From Cryptomeria japonica (lineage: Eukaryota > Streptophyta > Pinopsida > Cupressales > Cupressaceae): a stretch of DNA of 64,000 nt. The notes under the pieces were generated by a model, which was not told the origin of the DNA, did no database searches, and saw only the letters and a list, made by a program, of their open reading frames with translations. Numbering within the stretch: the first letter of the stretch is position 1; each line of letters starts with the position of its first letter. The stretch is taken from NCBI RefSeq assembly GCF_030272615.1, contig NC_081414.1, positions 660,930,438 through 660,994,437 on the forward strand. Direction: 5' to 3'. This document shows positions 9,503-19,965 of this stretch, piece by piece. Position numbers and translations under genes: made by a program.

Positions 9503-10663
9503 TGTTGGAAATATGGATGGAGTAACTGAGAGGGGAGGGGTGAATCAGTTACCACAAAAATAAATCAACAAGTCCCTTAGATGTCTTAAATATAAACTGT
9601 TGAAACTTGGTAAATTAACTTATCATTGTTCATTAAACATTAACATGCATAAGGCAAATGACATGAACACAAGTAACACCAGATATAACGTGGAAACCTA
9701 ATTTTGGGAAAACCACCAATGTAACTAGTTACTGATTTTCACTCTTCTGAAGTGAGCCCTGTTAGGAGCCAACCCTGTTAAAGGTTACAAAACACACTGT
9801 TAGGTGTGACCCTGTTAGAGGATTTAATCACCCTGCTAGGAGTGGCCTTGTGAAAGGTCTTAAGAACAATTCAATCGAATTGTCACCTTGTCAGAGGATT
9901 TACAAAAATGGTTGTTAGACCAACTCTGTTAAGAGATTTCGGTATCACTGCTACAATGGTTAGAAAGCAACAATGAAGTGATCTGAATTAAATACAACTT
10001 ATCTTGCTGATACAGATCTCTGTTCTACACCAATAGATCCTTACTGATCACATATATCTTTTCTGCACCTCAAGAATATCACTGATCCTTCATCAGAATT
10101 CGCACATTTCTGCTCCTTCACATTTCCATACTTTTCACACTCCACCACACTTCGAAATCGCAATTTGATCTCTCATATATACCATTCAGGTTACCAAGTC
10201 GGCCCAATTACAAGTTAAAATAAATATTACATAGGTCGGCTACATATACAAGTTTCAATAAATAAATTCTGCTTCGGTCGGCTGCATAAACATTTCACTG
10301 ATGCTCGGTGAACACTGTTGATTCTTCGGTAACCGACTGGACTCGATAAGTACTGCGAACTTGGTAAAGACTGACTTTCTTTCACATATTCTTCGAAGAC
10401 CGACTGAACTCGGTAAAGACTGCGAACTCGGTAAAGACTGAATTTCTTTCACATATTCTTCGAAGACCGACTGAACTCGGTAAAGACTGCAAACTCGGTA
10501 TAGTATTCTGGAGTGCTAGGTGGACTCTATAACTTGCTTCTCTTACCGTCTGAACTCGGTAGACTCTGTCTAATTGCCTTGCCGAACATTTTGAGCTCGG
10601 TAGACTGATATGACATTTGTGTAACATCAAAGACAATACACAATTAAACAATTGTATCCAACA
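9503..10663 (-). repeat. TE-4 5' LTR
   Basis: Plus-strand ends are TGTTGGA and TCCAACA, an inverted terminal repeat of 7 bp. It is about 1161 bp long. It contains a TATATA box candidate (10173-10180, minus strand) and the shared GGAAAACC block near 9690-9720. A tandem repeat of period about 67 bp (10376-10507) is built around the phrase CTCGGTAAAGACTG. Open frames across this stretch are repeat artefacts. Confidence 0.75.
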
Positions 10664-13600
10664 CATCATGCATCTTATGTTTAGGAGATTTAGGCTCAAT
10701 GTCCGGCTGAGGAGAAAATGGAATAATGCTTGTTGAAGGTGTTTTTGGAGATTGCAAAGTTTGAGAAGCAGCTGCCTGAGCCCTAAGACGATGCTTTCGT
10801 TGGCATTCACGTGCAGAACGATTTCATCTAGTCTTAGTAGGAAGTGGAGAAGATTGAGGAGGAGGAATGTTCTCATCCCTATCACTTGGGTGTTTAGGTT
10901 GTGGTCTCTTAGGCTGGATAATAGGAGAAGAAGAAGGTCTCTTCTCTCTATAAAAAGAAGGAGGAGGAACTGCTCCATATAAAGGAGGAATTTTTGGTTT
11001 AGGGAGAAGACCAAGTCCATCATGATGAGGAGGTATAGGTCTACTCTTAGGAAGTTTATTAGGTATAGACATAGTCACATCCATAGGGATGGGTTGGGAA
11101 TCTTCTTGAGGAAAGACATTAGTTTTATCTTTCAAAGGAAGAACTTCCTTCTCAAGAATGATAGGAATGTCAAGTTTAGGTGTTCTAGGTTCACTTAGAG
11201 ATAGGATCATATCTGTTTTCCACTTTTGATAAGATTTGAAAAGATGATCACTTCGCGGAGGAAGAGATTGGAATTGTTTAGGCCAAAAGTAATCTATAGG
11301 AACACTAGAAGTTCTTTCAGCTGGTTTAAAGAGACTATGATTGACAGTAACAACTTCACCATTATGAGGAAATTTCAAACACTTGTGAATAGGAGAAGCA
11401 ATAGCTTTCATGGAAGATAGCCAAGGATAGCCAAGCTTCACACGAAATTGTTCGGAAGATGGAATAATAGCAAAGTTCACATCAAGAGATTTGTTATGGA
11501 CCTCAATAGGCAATGTAATAGAACCAATTGCAGGAGAAGAAAATGCATCAAATAATTTCACAATCACATCTGTTTTGTCATAGATCACTTGATTCAATTG
11601 CAAAGTAAAAAGAAATTCTTCAATAATAACATTAATCATGCACGAAGGATCAATAAGCACTCCACGGCAAGGTGTGTTCTTGACTTTTGCAACTATGTAT
11701 AAAGGACCATCAGGTGCCCTAATGGTTTCACTGGAATCAAATGTGATGGAAGGTTCTTTAGGGTTTTCTTGCTGCTCTACAAAGTTAATCACATTCGGGG
11801 TCATAGACACAAGACCATCAGATGAGAGAGAGGAATCATTAGCCTCAATTGCATTAGAGGTATGAGAAGGCAATGGATCAGTGAAAATCTGAATATTTTG
11901 ATTAGGAGGAGCTACAGATGTGTTGCCTTTATCATTCACTCCAGAAATAGAGATAGTATTATTATCAATCAAATCTTGAATTTTACCCTTTAAAGAAAAA
12001 CATTTTTCAGTATCATGCCCAGGCTGACGATGAAATTGACAAAAGGCTTTGTTATCAAAATAAGGTGAAGTAATCTTTGCAGGATCAATTTGTCTTATAG
12101 GAGGAAGAGTAAGCACATTTTGTTCCAATAACTTATTCATAATACTATGCAATGATTCATTCAAAGGAGTATACTTTCTTTCTTTCCTGAAAAATTTAGA
12201 AATAGGAGGCACACCTGATGCTGCATTCACATTGTTGTTGATGATGTTTTCATTGAATTTGATAGAATCTTTGTTCGGTTTAAACTTTCCAAATGGTTGT
12301 TGACTGCTATCACCCTTATCACTCGGAGCCATAGGATGTGATTGTTCCATTTGACTCACAGTCAGTTGATAATTGTGAAGAGTGGCGCACAACTGTTGGA
12401 AAGAAGTAAACTCAGAAAACAGAAGTTTGTCTCGAATATCTTTTTGTAAATTAGAAATAAAGATTCTTTGAATATCATTATCAGGCACTGGAAAAGAAAC
12501 TTGAGCATACAAATGCTTATATCTACCAATGAAATCAGTCACTTTTTCTTTAACACCTTGTTTACAATGCATTAAATCAATCAAAGTAACCTTAGGACTT
12601 ATATTGTTTTGAAATTGTTGAATGAAAGCATTTGCAAGTTGTTCGAAAGAAGTAATAGAATAAGAAGGCAATGAGCAATACCATTGTAGGGCTTTGTCTC
12701 TTAATGTTCTAGTAAACAGTTTTGCAAGCAACCTTTGGTCATAAGCAAAATCAGTACAAATTGTTTGAAAAGTCTTAACATGTGTTAGAGGATCTCCTTT
12801 ACCATTATAAAGCTCCAAATGCGGGATTTCAACATGTTTAGGAGGGATAGCTCGAACAATGTCAAGAGAAAGTGGGCTCGCAACGTCAAATGTGGGCACA
12901 CTAAACTTAGATTGATTCATAGAGGCAATTTGTTGCTGTAAAGAAGAGACAGTTTGTGCTAGATTGTTAATAGTCGCTTCAGTCGAAGAATTCATATTGG
13001 ATGTGTTAGATTGAGATGGAGGTGTTATGTTATTGAAAGAAGGTAAAGAGTAAGGTGGTGGGACTCTATGATAATTAGTCATAGGAGATGATTGGACAAG
13101 AGGAACACTACAAGGAGGAAGGGAATGGTTAAACGAATTGCCCCCTTGCGTCATGTTCATTTGTGGAGATATAATAGGAACACTCATTGGAGGAATGAAT
13201 GAAGAAGTCAGATTGAATGAAGGAAGAGGGTTAATTGAAGAAGAAGGGTTGCCCCCATGACTGGTGATCATAGGAGGAATGTCTTGTATAGAAGTAGCCA
13301 TGATGTTTGATGTAAAAGTAGGTATACTAGCAATAGGAGTCGTCAAAGGAATAGAATGATTGTCTTGTGTAGGAGGTTGTGTATAACCTAAAGTTTCGGC
13401 ACAACTCTTCATAGGCATCACATTCGAATCCACAATGTGTACAATACGACGCAAAATATCAATTCCATTCTTATCACTTTGAAGCATACGTTTTAGACCC
13501 TCAATTAAAGGAAGAGCTTGACTATCAGGGTATTCATGAGACATCCATTGTCAAAAATCGTCAAATTGGTTATCCAATTTTGAAAGTTGTTCTACAGAAA

Positions 13601-13775
13601 CCTCATGGAGAGCTTCTTCATCATTAAGAGGATTAGAGGAATTACCCATGTCCTCGTTAAAAAGGCTATTCAAATTAGGTTCCATCTCCTCAGTAGTTAA
13701 ACCTTGGAAGGACTTAATTCTAAGGCTTTGTCTAACGGGAATAGTGTAAGTAGGGCTTATTGTTGTAAAACTCAT
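10664..13775 (-). pseudogene. gag-pro: TE-3 Gag and aspartic protease, truncated
   Basis: The frame starts MSFTTISPTYTIPVRQSL at 13775. A single in-frame TGA (13551-13553) follows residue 74, then about 906 residues are open to 10824. Order: Pro/Ser-rich N-terminal part; Retrotrans_gag capsid core (HVEIPHLELYNGKGDP, then DKALQWYCSLP); a Tat-type knuckle remnant CQFHRQPGHDTEKC; and a pepsin-like retroviral protease fold region ending in a GYPWLSSMKAI stretch. At the protease active site the sequence reads LIDPSCMIN, where related Tat proteins usually have D followed by G. Past a stop at 10824 the frame continues to the TE-4 junction at 10664. Confidence 0.8.
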
Positions 13776-14928
13776 GCACTAGAAAGAGAGAGAAGATTTT
13801 GAATTTAGAGGTAGCAATTTTCAGTAAAATCAGCCAATCTTCTGGATTTAAGCTGTTAAATGCAATCACAACAGTCTCCCGAAATTTTGGAAAAAATGCC
13901 CGGAACCGTGGCGCCCGGAGTGCAACACGGTCCTTGCAACTTTTTTCGAAATTTGCAGGGATGAAAGGTATGATGATTTTAAAGCTAATCTGAAAAAATT
14001 AAGTGATTTTACGATTTGTAGATAGGCCAAATTAAAGTTGCAATCTCAAAATTGAACCCTATCAAGATTGTCGAAAAATGCAAAATTTGAATTTTGAAAA
14101 AGAGAGGGAAACTGAAATTTTGAATTTTATGATTTTAGAGGGAATGTCAAGAGCAATGCAAATTTTGAAATTTGAAAATTGACTCAATTTCACGCAAAAT
14201 TCAATTTTGAAAGCGGAAATCAAAGTTGTTGTAATTAAACACTTAATTTCAAAAGTCACAAAATGCAAGAATTTGAATAAAGCACTAAAATTTCGAATGA
14301 ATGCAAACACAATTTTCAGATTTAGGACAGTAAGAACACAATTTTGACACAAAATTTCAATTTCAATGATTTTTAAATGTTTAGAAGCCTTAGACCAAGC
14401 AATCACAAGACCAACTTTGACTGTAATTTTGAAAGTGTTATAATTGACAAAATCAGCCAAAATTCTGGATTTTAGCAGGAAAATACAGTAAGATCTCGCT
14501 CCCGAAATTTCGGAAAAAATGTCGGGGACGATGGCGCTCGGCGCCACAGTCCTCGCAACTTTTTTCCAAATTTTCAGGGATGAAAGATATTGTGATTTTA
14601 TTGCGGAATCCAAAGTTACAGCTGATTTGGAGATGTTTTGATTGGTCAAATTGTCGAACAAAGGTTGAATCAAGAGGGTTCCAAAAATTAGGGTTTTGAC
14701 ATTTAACCACTTAATTTTTAGAATTAAAGCACAAATATGAATTGAAAATTTGTAATAGAAGGGCAGATCTGAAACAGGCATTAACATTTAGACATATCGC
14801 AGGTTCAATTACTAAAAAGAAAATTTAGGGTTTTTATGCAATCACCTCTAAAATTTTGCAAAAGATCAAACATGGAAATGTAATCAATTTTTTTTCAGAT
14901 CTAAGCATGAAAAATCAGAAAGGATGTT
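13776..14928 (-). other. TE-3 leader with duplicated ~150-bp block
   Basis: Non-coding region between PBS and gag. Two related blocks (about 13838-13990 and 14446-14600) each contain AATCAGCCAA, CTGGATTT, a GGAAAAAATG phrase, a GC-rich palindrome (13902-13933; 14526-14552) and then GCAACTTTTTTC and GGGATGAAAG. A third, more diverged block lies in the LTR (about 15255-15380). The repeated palindrome may mark a structured RNA element; that is inference. Confidence 0.55.
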
Positions 14929-14944
14929 CACGTCAGGTTCACCA
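14929..14944 (-). promoter_or_regulatory. TE-3 probable primer binding site
   Basis: On the minus strand TGGTGAACCTGACGTG follows the LTR end by three bases. It begins with TGG as needed to pair with a tRNA CCA end. I cannot assign the tRNA with certainty. Confidence 0.55.
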
Positions 14945-14947
14945 AAA

Positions 14948-16176
14948 TGTAAAGTAGAAAATCGCGGTCGAACCCTAGTTGCTCTCCCCTCTTCGGACTC
15001 CGAAGAGAGAGAAGGGAGGTTCGCTAGGATTCGATGGTTTTCACTTAGGGGAGAGACTTTACATTCAAAAGAGTGGTTGAAACTCATAAGATCCAATCCC
15101 ACACAATGTAAGGTTGGATGCTAAATGAATTTCAAGGGTTAGGAAAGCAAGGCTACCCTCTTTTGTAAAGAATATTGTTAGGAGAATTAAGCTAAGCATG
15201 CATAGAAAGTCATAAAGATTCGCTTATAAACTGAGTTCGGGTTATAGGATGAAGCTGCGGACCTGGAATTAGCAGTAAAATGTCGATACGGCGTTGTCCT
15301 GCAAATTTGAGCAAAAGTTGTCAGGACGATGGCGCCCGGCGCCACGGTCCTCCAAAAAATCTGCGAAACGAAGGGGGCTCTGTTCGTCTCTGCACAAGGA
15401 TTCCAGATCTTCAATTTCAGCCACGTACCTGCAACCTACACACAAAAAAGCGAAGACGATTGGGGGGTTAGGGATTAGGGGTTTGCCTTTAGGTCAAACC
15501 CCGGTTTTGGAATTAACCAAGAAATGAGCAAGAGCTGTAAATGTAAATGTATGTAAAACAAGTACTAATACCTTGTTCTAAGGATGTTTGTATCCTTATG
15601 TGCGAAGGTATAGATGTTGTATGTTGTATGTTGTAGCATGTAGTATATGATCTCCTCTTCAATGGTTGAATCCTTGACTTGAATGCAACACTTAGCCTTG
15701 AATGGAGACTTGAAATGATCAATTGCTTGAAAGAATGCTTGAATGCTTGAATGCTTGAGTATAGTTTCCACGCTTTGTACACATATCCTCTTCATCCATC
15801 CCAAATGAGAGAGAAAAATGTAGTTTAGATACTTGTCATTTAGGGCTGATAGACTGATTTTCCCGACCTTAGGCCGACCAAGAAATGTAATTTCCAAATT
15901 GCAAACAAAAAGACCCGAGCCCCTTAGGAGACCAGGCCCAAAATAGGACCCAGGGACCAGGGCGCTGGGCGCCATGGTCCTGGGGACCAGGGCGCTAGGC
16001 GCTCTGGTCCCACCTCCCGGGACAACAGGGTACAAGGAGGTTCAGGCCAGGGTGCTTGAAAATGCAGTTTTCAGTGTCGCGAGCAAGTTTTGGGGTCTCC
16101 ATTCAGGTTGCGTGTTGCGTCGCCATCGTGAAGACCGAAATGCAGTCAAAATTGCAAGTGTCGCAATTTTAGGACA
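14948..16176 (-). repeat. TE-3 5' LTR
   Basis: In the sense direction it runs from TGTCCTAAAA to CTTTACA (about 1229 bp), so it has TG..CA ends. It holds three copies of a 27-bp GC-rich palindrome (15324-15350, 15954-15980, 15984-16010). Near 14985-15020 there is a further inverted repeat around CCCCTCTTCGGACTCCGAAG. Open frames in this stretch show no protein motif. Confidence 0.65.
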
Positions 16177-16178
16177 CT

Positions 16179-16574
16179 ACAAAGATTAACAATATTGCTG
16201 ACAATCTGATAGGTACATCGGATTCATTTTTGGAGATAGAGAATAAGATTGCAGAGCAAGAAGAGAAAATCAAGCAGTTAGAGAAGGATAAAGAAAGAAT
16301 AAAGGATAAAGCAAAGGACTTAAAATGTAGACTTGGTCCAAAACTAGATTACCTCATTTCTTTGAGAAAAGAAATATCTAAGGCTCTGGTTCCTAGACTG
16401 AAGACACCAGAAGAGAAAATGCACATACTCACCGATACAGTGCAGAGAACTCAAGAGGCACTAAAAGACACCAAATCATTCAAGAATGGTTTAAATCTGA
16501 TTTTGACAGATATTTTTCAGATTGTAACCCACAGGTTACAAGAATTCAGGCAGGACTCCACTGACAGCGAATGA
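16179..16574 (+). pseudogene. TE-2 C-terminal coiled-coil frame
   Basis: Right of the TE-3 insertion an open frame resumes about 16179 and ends at TGA 16572-16574. Residues after ELEIENKIAEQEEK-like sequence form a Lys/Glu heptad pattern, then a less charged segment with TVQRTQEALKD and a C-terminal acidic end. There is no ATG at the frame start, and it looks like the tail of the protein begun at 7885 or of a longer lost ORF. Function unknown; oligomerisation is plausible from the coiled coil. Confidence 0.55.
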
Positions 16575-16768
16575 CAACCTTTGTCATTGATGTCAAAGGG
16601 GGAGTAGTGTGATGAGAAAAATGGTCAGAAGGAAGTAGAGATTATCTGCTCAGGGGGAGCACACAATTTTGGACATACAGTTTTTGGTAAATATTTTTGG
16701 ACTTTAATTTTTTGATACATTCTTGATTTTTTCTCATGAGTGTTGCCATCAATGCCAAAGGGGGAGAT
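16575..16768 (+). promoter_or_regulatory. TE-2 3' UTR with two polypurine tracts
   Basis: Two PPT-like tracts occur, each preceded by a conserved T-rich context. One is at about 16593-16606 (TGTCAAAGGGGGAGTAG) and one at 16752-16768 (AATGCCAAAGGGGGAG), the latter directly before the 3' LTR. The 27 bases ending at 16768 match the corresponding regions of TE-5 (19401-19427) and TE-8 (35400-35426) with no difference I can see. Confidence 0.75.
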
Positions 16769-17553
16769 TGTTGGCAAATGCACACTCCAATGAGATATTG
16801 TAGGTGATTAAAGGTATTGTCATTATTGGCAACCTTGCAATCATGTGATACCGGCAGGCAGACACCGGCACCGGCACCGACAGACTCTACACCGGCACCG
16901 AAAAGAACATCGGCACCCTAGCCGATAGCAATTTTATGTTAATGTATTTTCTAATTAATTGTAAAATCTTTTGTAAGCCGACATGGCGGATTGTAATATG
17001 ACTCATATATGTATGAGATTATTGTAGATTATTTTGTAAAAAAAAGAGTAGGATGCGAAATATGAATAAAAGGTAGCAGACCTATTATGCGAATTATTGG
17101 ATAAAGGTTTATGTATGTAGCAGAGTTTAAACCGGTACCGAATCTGGCATACAATATGCTAATCTAAAGTAGTACAAGACATTGGATTAGTATAATCCAT
17201 TTTTGTAAGTCAGTGTGACTTCTTTTGTAATTGAGTAGTGAGCTTTAAGCACTTCGCCTTCCTGCATGTGTGGTCCCCTATTGTAGCAGTAATATTCTCT
17301 TATTGGCTACTAAGTGAATATTGTGGGTCACAAATCCCACTAAGGTTTTTCCCACACCGGGTTTCCTCATTAAAATAGTGTGTTATGGTGTGTTTTTCAT
17401 GTTGTGGTTGTTATTCTTATTTGTTGCATTATTTCTGGTTTACCGGTACACAGTCTTAATATGCTTTTCATGTTATAAGTTAAGAAAATATTATTACCGG
17501 TCAAATACTGATTCACCCCCCCCCCCCTCTCAGTATCTTTGGGAATCCTAATA
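16769..17553 (+). repeat. TE-2 3' LTR
   Basis: Begins TGTTGG. It ends CTAATA where the 5' copy has CTAACA, so the terminal CA has mutated to TA. It is followed at once by the GTCCA duplication. It is about 30 bp longer than the 5' LTR because of extra CACCGGCACC-rich sequence. Confidence 0.9.
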
Positions 17554-17558
17554 GTCCA

Positions 17559-17856
17559 CACTAGTGAAATAGAAATAACCTTTTTGTCACAACTACCAAT
17601 CTCCTATTTCATAAAATCGCAGCAGCCCTAGAGCTGGTAAATGTTACACCCGTGAAAACCTTAACGGTTGCCTCTATTTCAAGTTGTTGTTTCATAGAGG
17701 GCACAATGGAAAAATAGTAAAACACTTTCCTTGGTCTAATGTGTTAAACTCAGTGTGTAGGCTAAATCCATGCTTGTTTAGCCTACTCAAATCTACACCT
17801 ATGTCCTAAATCTACATCTATGTATTATTGATATCAATGACAACTCAATGCCAACA
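17559..17856 (-). repeat. TE-1 3' LTR, proximal part
   Basis: The segment ends in CCAACA at 17856, directly against an antisense polypurine tract (ATCTCCCCCTTTG). In the sense direction this reads AAAGGGGGAGAT then TGTTGG, the usual PPT/LTR junction of copia elements. It continues across TE-2 into 5641 and below. Confidence 0.7.
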
Positions 17857-18156
17857 ATCTCCCCCTTTGTCATTGATGTCAACCATGTGTTTCAATGCTT
17901 TCCTTCTCCCCCTTTGACAATAATGGAAAAGGGCGGGTGCAATACTCTTTTCCTTCTCATGGTTGAGAACTAATCTAATTTCATCTGTATCAACTAGCCC
18001 ATTAGAGAAATGATCTCCCCCTGAGAGATAGAACATATATGCTCCTTCACCTTTGAAGTACACACAGGTTCAAGGATGTATAGTCTCAAGTTTTGAACTC
18101 CCCCTGAACCGCAAAACTTTATTTCCATTTAAGTGTTAAAGGAGTGATGGACAATA
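17857..18156 (-). promoter_or_regulatory. TE-1 3' untranslated region with repeated PPT-like tracts
   Basis: On the minus strand this stretch runs from the end of pol to the 3' LTR. The LTR-adjacent PPT is 17857-17867. Further GGGGGAG-type tracts lie at 17906-17916, 18015-18025 and about 18098-18108. Multiplied PPTs upstream of the 3' LTR are a trait described for Sirevirus-type copia elements. The extra copies may be spare or additional plus-strand priming sites; that is inference. Positions 18152-18156 (CAATA) are the left TSD of TE-5. Confidence 0.6.
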
Positions 18157-19400
18157 TGTTAGCAGCAACCAAGAAGGAAGAATAAGAGGGGGGGTGAATT
18201 AGTCTTCACCGAAATATAAAACTTTAAGCATAATAACAGATCCAACAAACTGCAGCAATAAGACAAAGAAGCAAATTAATAACACAACACACAACACCAA
18301 GATTTTTGACATGGAAAACCTAGTTAAGGGAAAAACCATGGTGGGAACCTAATCACAATAAGATGATACTCTGAATTAGTATGTGAAAATATTACAATGG
18401 TGAATGCACATGCATTCAGGCACACTGCCTAGAGCTCACTGCTCAAAAGATATTTGTCCAGAAGGCTACAACGCATAGGGAAGTCTCACTGACTTACAAT
18501 AAGATTCAGACTACAATCCAGAAGAAGTGAACTGAAAGAATAGCATCTCCAAATGCCTGATTATAGTTCTAGTTAGGCACAAATGTCTTCTCTGCAACAC
18601 CAATCTCACCTCAAACCTCTCTCTTATAAATATCAAAGGATAAATCACTTGTTCGCACATAAACCTCTCTCTGATAATGAAGAAGCAACATCGACACCCA
18701 AACTACATAAATAACTCACATATATATACAAAGCATCAACCATGATAACAAGGTCGGATAAACCCTCAATTACAAAATTACATCACATGATAAAAATATT
18801 GACCACCCGACCAATATAATGATTTACATGACATAACATGGACCTAATTCAAATTCCCAAATGATCAACTCCACTGAAAATCATGCCAAGATCAACCGCA
18901 ACATGCTACACCACCAGAAATACTACATAAGACACAAATCATGACTAGTTGATGAAAACCACCAAAAACTTGCACAATGATCAATGTAGATCACCAAAAT
19001 AAATAGGACATGACTAGGAAACACCAACAATCATGTTAGAATCATCCAAGACAATTGCACCAACACCATTTTTCAAATCTTCATCTGTCAACATCTAGAA
19101 GCTCAAGAACACAACCAATCAACAACAGTCACGAAGAAACATAACTTGTGGAGCACCAAATCACTAACCATCTAAAATGAAGATACACAAGACCAACCAA
19201 AACAACATCCCAAAGTATCAGCACTAGATCTGATCACACCAGAATATACTGGAGGGAATACTGATAGAATCTGGTAAAACAAAGAACTTTAAACCAGATC
19301 AGAAAATCTTCCCAAAAACACTGGAATAAATCACAAGAATATGTTGACATCAATGACAACAACATATCCTAGCAGTAGCAATGACCAACCATATCAAACA
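18157..19400 (-). repeat. TE-5 3' LTR
   Basis: The plus strand begins TGTTAGCAGCAACC and ends ATATCAAACA against the antisense PPT. It matches the LTR at 30934-32172 along its length, with scattered substitutions and small indels. It contains the shared GGAAAACC/GGGAAAAACCATGG block near 18310-18350. Confidence 0.85.
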
Positions 19401-19690
19401 ATCTCCCCCTTTGGCATTGATGGCAACATATGAATGTGAAAAACAGTCAATGCAAAGAAAGAAGATATCACCAACAAACTCCCCTTAAGGTCAAGATAGA
19501 TAAAGCAATTTTTCACATGACCTTTCTCTCCCTTTAACAGCAATGCCAAAGAGCACAAATCAGATAAACAACCTTATTATCCCCCTTTGAATATGAAGCA
19601 CAAATCTCTCTCCCCAAAACACGGACTACTCCAACATAGGAGCAATACCAACACACCAATCTGGATAAAAGAATAAGGCTCTAAAATCCA
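19401..19690 (-). promoter_or_regulatory. TE-5 3' UTR and polypurine tracts
   Basis: The LTR-adjacent PPT is 19401-19414 in antisense (ATCTCCCCCTTTGG). Weaker C-rich copies occur near 19478, 19527, 19582 and 19609. No coding frame seen. The first 27 bases are shared with TE-2 and TE-8. Confidence 0.7.
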
Positions 19691-19830
19691 CCAAATCGAT
19701 GCAGCTCAATGCATCTAGTTCTCATCAGGAGGGGTGGATACCCCTAACTTGTCTCTCAAATAGATAAATGTATCTGCAGGCAAAGGCTTAGTGAAAATAT
19801 TATTCGCATGTTGGCATAACTGATGGAGAA
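19691..19830 (-). pseudogene. pol: TE-5 pol C-terminus (RNase H tail)
   Basis: On the minus strand the sequence encodes NIFTKPLPADTFIYLRDKLGV and ends near 19725. This is the conserved C-terminal motif (ADIFTKPL) of copia polyproteins. It is cut off on its upstream side by TE-7. Confidence 0.75.
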
Positions 19831-19965
19831 TATATTGGACTGTTGGTGATGATATAATTATGATATGATGCTTGATGATCATTTATTTGTGTTGTCATTG
19901 ATGGCAACCATATTTCTCCATGTTTTTCTATGCTTGGTATGTCATTTAATTCTACTAGTTAAGTC

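Larger units (their letters stand above)
8657..10663 (-). mobile_element. TE-4, antisense copia fragment (5' LTR and gag only)
   Basis: On the minus strand the order is 5' LTR (10663 to 9503), PBS (9500-9489), then gag (9440 down to about 8657), where similarity ends near the TE-2 junction. Pol and the 3' LTR are absent. The right edge lies inside the gag-pol region of TE-3, so TE-4 inserted into TE-3. A later deletion removed the TE-4 3' part, the TE-3 3' part and possibly some TE-2. The exact left breakpoint (8640-8690) is unresolved. Confidence 0.7.
10664..16176 (-). mobile_element. TE-3, antisense Ty3/gypsy Tat-like fragment
   Basis: On the minus strand the order is 5' LTR (16176 to 14948), PBS (14944-14929), a leader of about 1.15 kb, then gag and protease (13775 to 10664). 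RT, RNase H, integrase and the 3' LTR are absent, cut off at TE-4. Its 5' edge (TGTCC in sense) lies against the resumed TE-2 frame at 16177, so it inserted into TE-2 coding sequence. Confidence 0.75.
5642..17553 (+). mobile_element. TE-2, non-autonomous LTR retrotransposon (gag-bearing, no pol)
   Basis: Flanked by a perfect 5-bp target duplication GTCCA (5637-5641 and 17554-17558). It has two related LTRs (5642-6396 and 16769-17553), a tRNA primer site at 6399 and a PPT at 16752-16768. The interior codes for a coiled-coil, zinc-knuckle Gag, then an unidentified protein, and ends with another coiled-coil frame. No protease, integrase or RT is seen on the + strand. The interior is interrupted from about 8660 to 16176 by antisense TE-3 and TE-4, and some TE-2 sequence may have been lost there. 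The class fits a gag-only or large non-autonomous derivative mobilised in trans. Confidence 0.85.

Noticed and set aside
10752-10982. Arg-rich + strand frame
   Set aside because: Complement of the Pro-rich TE-3 Gag tail.
14062-15527. Several open frames (up to 241 residues) in TE-3 leader and LTR
   Set aside because: Phe/Lys/Ile-rich translations of AT-rich non-coding DNA, no motif, and they lie between PBS and gag or inside the LTR.
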